64,000 nucleotides of DNA from Chloroflexi bacterium AL-N1 (GTDB lineage: Bacteria > Chloroflexota > Chloroflexia > Chloroflexales > Roseiflexaceae), in assembly GCA_013122435.1 (NCBI GenBank), contig WYDT01000009.1:186001-250000 (forward strand), given 5' to 3'. The notes beneath the pieces are model-generated. The model was given only the letters and a program-made list of their open reading frames with translations. It had not been told where the DNA came from and searched no databases. Of the stretch, positions 54,841-62,596 are shown in pieces. The position numbers and the translations under genes are program-made. Within the stretch, counting starts at the first letter, position 1. Each line of letters starts with the position of its first letter.

Positions 54841-56844
54841 GTGAACAACATATCTTCGGTCGTTTCCAAGTCACGGTTGGGTGATATCGTACTCTGTATT
54901 GTGTTGGTATGCACTGCACTTGTGCTCACCCAATACCTCTACAGCACATCTCGTGAAACCTCCATCTCCGTGGATGTACCACCGGTGTTGCTGCCATACG
55001 AAGGTCTCTATCGTGCCGAGGAATTTGTGGATCGTGTCGGCTTCTATCGCTGGACCGAAGACCAGAGCGAGATTCATCTGCCTAACCCGGGTGGGAAAAT
55101 CCGTATCACCATCACTTTTGTTGGAGGGCCAGAGGGAGCTACCCCAGTTCAATTGCGTGCTGGCGATACCACGCTCGATCTGACTGTGCGCCCAGAGCTA
55201 CGTATCTACTCGCTTGCGCTTCCTCCCACCATCGGTGAACGCCTGGTGGTGAGCATCGAGTCGCCAACGGTACGGCTAAACAAACGCGATATTGGCATTG
55301 TCGTGAGCGATATTGCGGTCGCTGGCGGAGGGGTTGCCCCCAGTATGCTGTTGCTGGCACTCGTGGTGGCAACGGTCGGTGGCTACACGCTGCTACGCCA
55401 GATACAGCTACGCGCCTGGGTGGTGGTGGGTATCATTCTCATACTCCAGATCATCGTTATCTTCTGGCAAACATCTGTCGGTTGGCAGTATGGCCTCCTC
55501 AGCCAACTATTGCTCGTGCTCGGTGGCGGAGCGCTCTTTGCAGTCGTCCTGGAGCGCATCTGGTCTGCTACCATACCAACTAACACAAATACCTTAGCAC
55601 TTTCACGGGTCGATATGTATGCACTGCTTATTGTGCTGGTCGCTGCCCTCGCTGTCCAGATCCCGTGGCTGGCTGCACGCGATCCGGTCGGCGATCTAGA
55701 GCTAGCCGCACGACGCATGTGGTTTCTCAACAATGAGGGCCTCGCTGGAGCCTATCTGAACGGCGGCGACTATATGCCGCTGCGCCTGTACATTCTCTAT
55801 GGCTTGAGTGCCCTCGTTGAGCCACTGGGTGGCACCTTCCACGATCCACTCCCACCGATCACGATGTTTTTGATCAAGCTGCCAAGTTTGCTGGCCAACC
55901 TCGTGACCACGGCTATTATTTTTGTGTGGAGTCGCCATTGGTGCACGACACGCCTGTCAGCCACGATTGGTGCGTTATATGCCCTTGCACCCCCGGTCTG
56001 GATCAACGTCGCCTGGTGGGGCCAGGTCGACGCGCTGTTGATGCTGCCATTGCTGATGGCGGTGGTGGTGTTTGACCGTGCAGGTGGGCGTTGGAGTTGG
56101 CTCTGTTGGACCGCAGCACTGCTGATCAAGGCACAGGCCATTCTCCTCGCCCCACTCATTGTCGTGGTGACACTACGTCGCTATGGCTGCAAAGGCCTGG
56201 TACAAGGTGTGTCGTTGGCATTTGGGTTTGTGCTCATCGCCAGCATACCGTTTATTCTTGCGGGTCAGTCCCCTGATCTGCTTGAAGCCTATCTTGGCTC
56301 AGTCGAGCGCTTCCCACGGACCAACTACAACGCCTACAATCTGTGGTATCTTGCACTCGCTGGTGACAGCATCCCGGACCACTGGTATGCCATGGGGACT
56401 ATCACGTACCGCCAGATTGGCATCGTTATGCTGGCCATCGCGACAGCTCTGATCTGTCTCGCGCTGTTTCTACGTTCCGACGGCTACGCTCGTGCCAATG
56501 CTGCGGCAGCGCTTGGACTGGCCTTCTTTACGCTCCCGACGCAGATCCACGAGCGTTATCAATTCCTGACACTTGCATTTGTGGCATTGTGTATTGCCAT
56601 CAACCCCCGTTTTGCGCTGCTTTTTCTCGTGCTCGCATTCAATGCAACGCTTAACATCATTGGTACGCTAAATGGCTTTATGCCTCTCATTCATTACCAG
56701 ATCAAAGAGTCATTTATCCCGCTGCTCTTGTCAGTTATCAATCTGATCGCTCTTGCGGTGGTTATTGGGCATCTGTTGTGGATCAGCCTGCCAACCCGCG
56801 CATGCTTCACTCGATTGACCAGCGCACCAGCGCATGAACACTAA
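54841..56844 (+). CDS. GT-C type membrane glycosyltransferase (mannosyltransferase-like)
   Basis: 667 residues, GTG start with GGAAAG upstream. An N-terminal extracytoplasmic domain (about 40-160) is followed by about 12 membrane helices. DPVGDLELAARRMWFLNNEGL (first loop) and the C-terminal QIHERYQFLT box are typical of PIG-M/ArnT-like transferases using polyprenyl-phosphate sugars in Chloroflexi. Donor and acceptor are unknown. It follows the repeat region and precedes a recombinase gene. Confidence 0.82.
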   Translation: MNNISSVVSKSRLGDIVLCIVLVCTALVLTQYLYSTSRETSISVDVPPVLLPYEGLYRAEEFVDRVGFYRWTEDQSEIHLPNPGGKIRITITFVGGPEGATPVQLRAGDTTLDLTVRPELRIYSLALPPTIGERLVVSIESPTVRLNKRDIGIVVSDIAVAGGGVAPSMLLLALVVATVGGYTLLRQIQLRAWVVVGIILILQIIVIFWQTSVGWQYGLLSQLLLVLGGGALFAVVLERIWSATIPTNTNTLALSRVDMYALLIVLVAALAVQIPWLAARDPVGDLELAARRMWFLNNEGLAGAYLNGGDYMPLRLYILYGLSALVEPLGGTFHDPLPPITMFLIKLPSLLANLVTTAIIFVWSRHWCTTRLSATIGALYALAPPVWINVAWWGQVDALLMLPLLMAVVVFDRAGGRWSWLCWTAALLIKAQAILLAPLIVVVTLRRYGCKGLVQGVSLAFGFVLIASIPFILAGQSPDLLEAYLGSVERFPRTNYNAYNLWYLALAGDSIPDHWYAMGTITYRQIGIVMLAIATALICLALFLRSDGYARANAAAALGLAFFTLPTQIHERYQFLTLAFVALCIAINPRFALLFLVLAFNATLNIIGTLNGFMPLIHYQIKESFIPLLLSVINLIALAVVIGHLLWISLPTRACFTRLTSAPAHEH

Positions 56845-56902
56845 ATCGATGCGGTGTGTGTTACAGGGTGCCGAACACCTGTGTTGATGTTATAATGAGC
56901 GT

Positions 56903-57925
56903 ATGGAAACCGATGCACAACCGATGTTGATCAGCGCTGCAGGAACTGCCTGGGCCAAAGCCCAACGTACACGACGCAAGCCACTTGCTGAAGCGACTAT
57001 TGAGTCCTACTGCGACGCGTGGCGTTCGTTCAGCCAGTGGGCCACCCGCCAGGACAAACACACCGTGGCCGAGCTCACGCCCAACGATCTTGCGGATTGG
57101 ATCGACTCGCTCAAGCGCATGACCGATGGCTCGGTGCAAACCTATAGCCATGGTGCTCTGGCGGTGTGCAAATACCTCGCTGACCGCACGCTGCTCCCCT
57201 GCGATCTGGCATTGCTGCGTATGCATTTGCGCGACGCCCTACCGCGTGCGCCGATTGGCCGCGCCCCGGATGTCCCCGACCTACGGCGGTTAGTGGCTTT
57301 TTATGACCAGGAACCACCTGCCGGGGAGCTTGGGAGCGCACAGGAACGCACCCGCCTGAACACGTTACGCAATGCAGCCTTGCTCCACATGCTTTTTTCG
57401 ACTGGCGCACGTATCTCAGAATTGCTCGCCCTCAATGTTTCCGAGATACGCGCCGACGACGGTACCATCAGCCCGCGAGTCCATGTCGTTGGTAAGGGCG
57501 ACCGCAAGCGCGCTGTCTTTGTCCGTTCCCACGCTCAACAGCGCATTGAACGCTATCTGGCATTACGACGTGTGACGTTTCCATCAACGAGGCCATTGTT
57601 TATCTCCCATGGGCCACGTGGCGTCGGTGGACGCCTCAACCGGAGCACCGCCTGGACGATTGTGACCAATGCCTCGTATGAGATTGCCGACCAACTCGAA
57701 GCAGAAGGTTGCCCTCGTGAGGCCCGCCAACTCCGCGAGACCACACCCCACACCTTTCGGCACTTCGTCGCTACATGGTTGCTCAACGAGGGCGCACAGC
57801 TCTCCGAGGTTTCAGCGCTGCTGGGCCACGCCAATACCCGTATCACCGAGCAGTATTATGCACGACACGCCGATGACCGCCTGCAAGAGTTGCACGATCA
57901 GTTTGCGCCCGATCCAGAATTATAG
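56903..57925 (+). CDS. Tyrosine recombinase (XerC/D-like or phage-type)
   Basis: 340 residues. N-terminal SAM-like core-binding domain (about 1-110), then the catalytic domain with Arg in TGARISELLALN (about 168), Lys in GKGDRKRAVFV (about 198), HTFRHFVATWLL (about 283-294), His in LLGHANT (about 308) and Tyr in TEQYYARH (about 318). All six residues are present, so it should be active. It is not close to a visible attachment site; the following 1.1 kb is repeat-rich. It could be a housekeeping Xer paralogue. Confidence 0.93.
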   Translation: METDAQPMLISAAGTAWAKAQRTRRKPLAEATIESYCDAWRSFSQWATRQDKHTVAELTPNDLADWIDSLKRMTDGSVQTYSHGALAVCKYLADRTLLPCDLALLRMHLRDALPRAPIGRAPDVPDLRRLVAFYDQEPPAGELGSAQERTRLNTLRNAALLHMLFSTGARISELLALNVSEIRADDGTISPRVHVVGKGDRKRAVFVRSHAQQRIERYLALRRVTFPSTRPLFISHGPRGVGGRLNRSTAWTIVTNASYEIADQLEAEGCPREARQLRETTPHTFRHFVATWLLNEGAQLSEVSALLGHANTRITEQYYARHADDRLQELHDQFAPDPEL

Positions 57926-58078
57926 GAACAGGGTCTGATATTTTTGCTGACTGAGCTTGTCGAAGGCAGCAGAGTGTCGGGCGCTGTGCCTACATCTGCA
58001 TATGTTGTCGCTATTCGTTAGTAAGTGGTGTTAACGTGTCAGCGGGGGAGACTTTGAGGAGAGCTGTCTGTAGGGTGG

Positions 58079-58375
58079 GGCCGCTACCCCACGCCCTCGG
58101 CCCAGGTGTGGCACCCTGAGAACCTGCAAGGAAAGTGGTTGGCACAAAGAAGGGTTGGGGCGAATGCCTCGCAGCCACTCAACCAAAGGAGGCGCTTCGC
58201 ACATATGGCTATGTATGCATTTGATCGGTCGAGCAGTACGATGGTGTATCTCCTGTAGATTTCATTGACCGATGGGCAGTACTTGCGGGTGGTCTGGCGG
58301 GCGCCGTGCTGCCAGCGGAGTGCCAAGGGGCGGCTCCCTTGGGCGGGGCGTGGGACGCAGGGCCCACAGTTCAAC
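58079..58375. repeat. Duplicated intergenic element, copy 1
   Basis: Begins with CCCCACGCCCTCGGCCCAGG and ends with GTGGGACGCAGGGCCCACAG. The order of blocks (GGCCCAGG, GAACC, GGGGCG, GTGCCAAGGGGCG, GGGACGCAGGG) matches the region 58517-58757, so both seem to be degenerate copies of one element. Confidence 0.6.
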
Positions 58376-58516
58376 CCTAGTCGACTGAATCGACATCTTT
58401 CGTGGTCTGTCTGGAGGCTATTGCTTGGGTGTTATGCCTGTATGGGTGTCATCTGCTTCAACAAATATGGTATGGGTGTCGATTGATTAGATGTGTTTCG
58501 TGAGGCGTACCGACGC

Positions 58517-58757
58517 CCCACACCCCCGGCCCAGGCGCGGCGCCCTGGGAACCCGCACGCGATATAGATGGCCCAAGGAATGCTGGGGCGGATGCCTTAG
58601 GGCGATAGGATGGAATTCTGGGCATTAGGTATGCTGCCTGAGCTTGTTGACGGCAGCGGGGTAGGCGCAGCGCTGCCGCCTGAGCCTGTCGACGGCAGTG
58701 GAGGTAGGGACCTACTCAGGCAGCGAGGTGCCAAGGGGCGTGGGACGCAGGGTCCAC
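58517..58757. repeat. Duplicated intergenic element, copy 2
   Basis: Starts CCCCACACCCCCGGCCCAGG and ends GTGGGACGCAGGGTCCACA; internal GGAACCCGC and GTGCCAAGGGGCG blocks match copy 1. Two TGAGCTTGTTGACGGCAG-type elements interrupt it. Confidence 0.6.
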
Positions 58758-59052
58758 AATCACCGAGCTGATAAGCCAGATGAACTTGTTGCTGTTGTAC
58801 AGACTGCTAATCAAACATAGACTATTCGGATGTGGATGGGTAGCGGACGTCAGGGCGTGGGGCGCGGCGTTCACAAGATGATTATACCTCAACAACAATA
58901 CTAATTTTTTAGCGCAGTACAATGACTCAGTAGCATATTGAGCATATATCCTCTCAACACACGAGCGTGGTATACTATGCAGTACTAATAAGCTTTTAAT
59001 GACCCACTCTTATAATGCGGATAATAACTCACACTACACATAGAGGTACATT

Positions 59053-60207
59053 TTGGAAACTGCTGCCGAACCTTTTGATCGGTTAATCGTTGTTGGGGAG
59101 ATGCGCCAGGCACTGGCCGGTCTCATGGAGATCGAGGGGTATACATGGAATGCCAACGGCTCATTGACCCTAAAAGGCACATTGTCTGGGCCTGCCCAAA
59201 ATCTCTACCGCACCATTCGAGATCGACTGGAGGCTTTAGGGTTTACCCCCTTTCTGCGACGACGTGGTGATCAGGATGAACTGGTCGCACTTCCAGTCGT
59301 TATGGCCAGATCGCCATCACGTGTAGTACTTCCGTTGGTATTATTTCTTCTAACAGTTTTTTCAGTGCTTATTACGGGTGCACTGTATGATTACCCTAAT
59401 CCTATCACCAGTGATTCACAGTTTCTTCCCGTATTATGGGAGATTGTAAGCACTCCATCACTCCTCATTCTGGGAGTGCCATTTGCTGCAACGCTGTTGG
59501 GCATTCTGGGAACACACGAGATGGGTCACTACATTGTCGGGCGTTTGCGAAAGGCCCCCGTAAGCCTGCCCTACTTTATTCCCCTTCCACCAGGAATTGG
59601 TATTGGCACCATGGGTGCAGTCATCGTTCAGCGCGAACCGATGGAGGATCGCCGCACCATCTTAGAGGTTGGTATTGCCGGGCCATTGGCCGGTCTGGTT
59701 GTCGCCATTCCACTATTGTTCTACGGTTTAGCGACATCAACAGTTGGCTCACCTCCACCTGGAGGTTACCTTCAGGAAGGCAACTCGCTGATCTATCTTG
59801 CTGCAAAGTGGCTCGTCTTTGGTCAGATTCTGCCTAGCAACGGCCTCGACGTACAACTGAACTCAATTGCCTGGGGAGCGTGGATTGGCCTGCTTGTTAC
59901 TATGATTAACCTGCTCCCCATCGGTCAACTGGATGGGGGACACATCGCGTATGCCTTGCTGGGACGACGTGCCGAGTATCTGGCCTATGGTATGATCGGG
60001 CTTTGTGTGGTCTTTGGTATCGCTTTTCAGACCTTTTTCTGGCTCATCTGGGCCGCGCTGTCCTTCTTTTTGATCGGCCCCCGCCATCCGGCACCACTCA
60101 ACGACATCTCGCAGATCGGCATGGCGCATAAGATGCTGGCGGTCTTTGGGCTGATCATTTTTGTGTTACTATTAATCCCTGACCCATTACGAACTGTTGG
60201 CGTCTAA
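59053..60207 (+). CDS. Site-2 protease family (M50) membrane metallopeptidase
   Basis: 384 residues, TTG start with AGAGG upstream. An N-terminal soluble part of about 90 residues precedes six membrane helices. The zinc site is GTHEMGHYIVG (about 153-160), with the Asp ligand in LPIGQLDGGHIAYALLGRR (about residue 293); GIAGPLAGLVV lies between. Such proteins cleave transmembrane substrates within the membrane. The gene resembles plant EGY-type and cyanobacterial S2P homologues. Substrate unknown; it slightly precedes the CcmA-like gene on the same strand. Confidence 0.9.
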   Translation: METAAEPFDRLIVVGEMRQALAGLMEIEGYTWNANGSLTLKGTLSGPAQNLYRTIRDRLEALGFTPFLRRRGDQDELVALPVVMARSPSRVVLPLVLFLLTVFSVLITGALYDYPNPITSDSQFLPVLWEIVSTPSLLILGVPFAATLLGILGTHEMGHYIVGRLRKAPVSLPYFIPLPPGIGIGTMGAVIVQREPMEDRRTILEVGIAGPLAGLVVAIPLLFYGLATSTVGSPPPGGYLQEGNSLIYLAAKWLVFGQILPSNGLDVQLNSIAWGAWIGLLVTMINLLPIGQLDGGHIAYALLGRRAEYLAYGMIGLCVVFGIAFQTFFWLIWAALSFFLIGPRHPAPLNDISQIGMAHKMLAVFGLIIFVLLLIPDPLRTVGV

Positions 60208-60271
60208 AATTCTTCGTGTCGGTGTGGAAACTGATACGGAAGCACTAGAATGGTTTACACGAACAGAAGAT

Positions 60272-60916
60272 ATGACTTACGCAACGCTCCAACTCAAACT
60301 CACCAATATCGCGCTGAACTACGGCGTACGTAGGGTGTTCTCGGGCGTTGATCTGACGCTGAACCCTGGTGAGGTTTTGGTGGTAAGCGGCTCTAATGGG
60401 AGTGGCAAAAGCTCTTTGCTACGTGTGCTGTGTGGTTTGCAACGCCCTTCGCTCGGCGAAGCCCGTTACTACATTGGTGACCAGGTCTATACACCGGACC
60501 AGGCGACGTGGCTGATTGGTTGGGTTGCGCCGGATCTCCACCTCTACCGCGAGCTGACGGCTATCGAGAATCTTCAGTTTTTTGCACAAGTCCGTGGCAT
60601 TCAGCGCTCCATCCCTGATCTGGAGGCGTTGCTAGAGGAGCTTGGGCTAGGTGGGCGCGGCCACGATCTGTTGGCGGCCTACTCCTCGGGAATGACCCAA
60701 CGCTTGCGCTATGCTTATGCCTTGTTGCACCAGCCACCCGTGCTGTTGCTCGATGAGCCAACAGTGACCCTCGACGAACGTGGTGCAGCCGTTGTCGAAC
60801 GAGTTGTCGCACGTCAACGAGAGCATGGCATGAGCATTATTGCGACGAACGATCCACGTGAACTGCGTTTTGGCGATTATGTGCTACGATTAGGCCTTGA
60901 AGCACAACCTGTATAA
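60272..60916 (+). CDS. ccmA: CcmA-like ABC transporter ATPase
   Basis: About 214 residues. Walker A VSGSNGSGKSSLLRVL, Q-loop, signature YSSGMTQRLRYAYALL and Walker B PPVLLLDEPTVTLD. The following gene encodes a CcmB-like permease, the arrangement of haem exporter CcmAB of system I cytochrome c maturation. No ccmC, ccmE or ccmF is seen in the window. The ATG at 60272 is used; a frame from 60197 overlaps the protease gene. GVRRVFSGVDLTLNPGEV is a typical start of the ABC domain. Confidence 0.85.
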   Translation: MTYATLQLKLTNIALNYGVRRVFSGVDLTLNPGEVLVVSGSNGSGKSSLLRVLCGLQRPSLGEARYYIGDQVYTPDQATWLIGWVAPDLHLYRELTAIENLQFFAQVRGIQRSIPDLEALLEELGLGGRGHDLLAAYSSGMTQRLRYAYALLHQPPVLLLDEPTVTLDERGAAVVERVVARQREHGMSIIATNDPRELRFGDYVLRLGLEAQPV

Positions 60917-60950
60917 AGATAATGCCAGATATCTGGCGAGCGAGTAGGAT

Positions 60951-61703
60951 GTGGAAACGACCACCGACAAGGTAACCACCCAGCGACCAACGCAAGATAG
61001 TGCTGTTACACCACCACGTGTCACGTTGTCTACCGCGACATGGGCCGTCTTTCGCAAAGATCTCCGTAGCGAGTTACGCACCCGCTATGCACTAAACGCT
61101 GTGGTTCTCTTTGCTACCAGCACGGTCGTAGCCATCAGCCTGGGACTGGGGCCGCTCCTGCCCAGCCGCAACGCTGACCTGAAGCTGATTCAGGCAGCCT
61201 TGTTCTGGATCGCGCTGCTGTTTGCCGCATTCACTGGTCTGGCACGCACATTTGTACAGGAAGAAGAGACACGTACGGCAGCGGCGCTACGTCTCGCGGC
61301 ACCACCTACGGCGGTCTATCTGGGTAAGCTCTTGTTTAATCTGGTGCTGCTGCTCATACTGGGTCTGCTTACCTCGATCCTGTTTGTCGTGCTGCTGCGT
61401 GTGGATATCGAAAATGTTGGTTTGTTTATGGCCATGTTGCTGGCTGGTAGCTGTGGGCTGGTTGCCGCAACCACGCTCATTGCTGCGATCATTGCCCAGG
61501 CAAACGCAAAGGGTGCCCTCTTTGCGGTGCTCTCCTTTCCGATCCTGGTGCCACTCCTTTTTGTGAGTGTCCAGGGAACGGCGCTGGCTCTCGAAGGTGC
61601 AGCGTGGAGTGATGGCCTGGCGGTGCTGCAGGTACTGATTGCATACACATTGACCGTCTTTGTGGTATCGTTGTTTTTATTCAAAGTTGTCTGGGAAGCA
61701 TAG
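60951..61703 (+). CDS. ccmB: CcmB-like haem exporter permease
   Basis: 250 residues with six membrane helices. The soluble N-terminus is 30 residues long. FRKDLRSELRTRYALNAVVLF, then FTGLARTFVQEEETRTAAALRL and the C-terminal SFPILVPLLFVSVQGTALAL match CcmB. GTG start with AGTAGG upstream. It follows CcmA by 34 bases and precedes the MerR gene by 6, so the three may form an operon. Confidence 0.86.
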   Translation: METTTDKVTTQRPTQDSAVTPPRVTLSTATWAVFRKDLRSELRTRYALNAVVLFATSTVVAISLGLGPLLPSRNADLKLIQAALFWIALLFAAFTGLARTFVQEEETRTAAALRLAAPPTAVYLGKLLFNLVLLLILGLLTSILFVVLLRVDIENVGLFMAMLLAGSCGLVAATTLIAAIIAQANAKGALFAVLSFPILVPLLFVSVQGTALALEGAAWSDGLAVLQVLIAYTLTVFVVSLFLFKVVWEA

Positions 61704-61709
61704 ACACAC

Positions 61710-62501
61710 ATGTCCAAAGACCATACAACCCTGCTCCATATCGGTGAACTGGCACGACGGATTGGTGTGCGTACCTCGGTTCTGCGCTACTATGAGGAGC
61801 AGGGTCTGATTGCTCCCGCCGACCGCACCGAGTCCGGTTATCGGTTGTATCACCCCAGTGATGAACGCACACTACGATTCATCCAGCGCGCCCAGCGGCT
61901 AGGCTTTACCCTCGCCGATATCGGTGTGTTGCTGCAAGGTGTGCGCGACGGAGACCTTGATAATGACACGATTGTGAAAACGGCGGAGGCGCGTTTTCTC
62001 GCCCTCGAAGAACGTATCACCCAGATGATGATTATGCGCCATGAGTTGGAGCTTTTTTTGCGTGACATGCATCGCTCGACTGAGCAAGCACGCGAAACAA
62101 GCCCAGCTTCGATCTTCAATCGCCTTGTCGATCAGGTCTGCGCCGATCCGCTCAATCAGTCGGCGGAGGCGACATTCGATTGGCTGCTGGCACGGATGGG
62201 GTGTGTGCTCACGACGGGAGAGGGGCAGGGCTTGATCCAACAACTCCGCGGACAGCATATCCATATCTGGCAGGAAGATACGACCTATCACATTCTGGTG
62301 GTCAGCAATGAACCCACAATTGGGACCGCGCTCGAACGCCTTGCCCAACTCGAAGCGACCTGTCAGGCCCACACACACACCACACAATCCCCTGAGTTGC
62401 GCCACGATAATGAGGGGTATCTGCTCACCGCCCATGGTGATAACGCTTTTGTATTCGCACGCCTCTTTCTGGCCTTGGAACGCAGCAGCCCGATGGCATA
62501 G
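61710..62501 (+). CDS. MerR-family transcriptional regulator
   Basis: 263 residues, longer than classical MerR (about 140). N-terminal winged helix HIGELARRIGVRTSVLRYYEEQGLI and DRTESGYRLYH, then a long dimerisation helix and a further 120-residue C-terminal domain. The position of metal-binding Cys is unclear; Cys occurs in VCADPLN and GCVLTTGE. The adjacent heavy-metal ATPase has a MerR-type promoter, so it may regulate that gene. Stop and next ATG are 95 bases apart. ATG start with weak ribosome site. Confidence 0.9.
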   Translation: MSKDHTTLLHIGELARRIGVRTSVLRYYEEQGLIAPADRTESGYRLYHPSDERTLRFIQRAQRLGFTLADIGVLLQGVRDGDLDNDTIVKTAEARFLALEERITQMMIMRHELELFLRDMHRSTEQARETSPASIFNRLVDQVCADPLNQSAEATFDWLLARMGCVLTTGEGQGLIQQLRGQHIHIWQEDTTYHILVVSNEPTIGTALERLAQLEATCQAHTHTTQSPELRHDNEGYLLTAHGDNAFVFARLFLALERSSPMA

Positions 62502-62531
62502 GACAGCATTCTTTTTCAAAAATATGCCCTC

Positions 62532-62563
62532 TTGACATTCATCCCCACTTGAAGGTGTAGACT
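62532..62563 (+). promoter_or_regulatory. MerR-type promoter with 20-bp spacer
   Basis: TTGACA (62532-62537) and TAGACT (62558-62563) are separated by 20 bases. The extended spacer with an imperfect dyad (CATCCC...AAGGTG) is typical of promoters activated by MerR-family proteins through DNA distortion. It lies 33 bases before the ATPase start codon. Confidence 0.75.
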
Positions 62564-62596
62564 GACCTGAGATGAACATTAGTATTGAGGTGCTGT

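Larger units (their letters stand above)
57926..59052. other. Repeat-rich intergenic region without genes
   Basis: About 1.1 kb with no supported CDS or RNA. It contains three TGAGC(T/C)TGTCGA(A/C) elements (about 57949, 58632 and 58680), and two partly duplicated blocks at 58079-58130 and 58517-58570 and at 58320-58370 and 58720-58757. See the separate entries. Confidence 0.6.
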
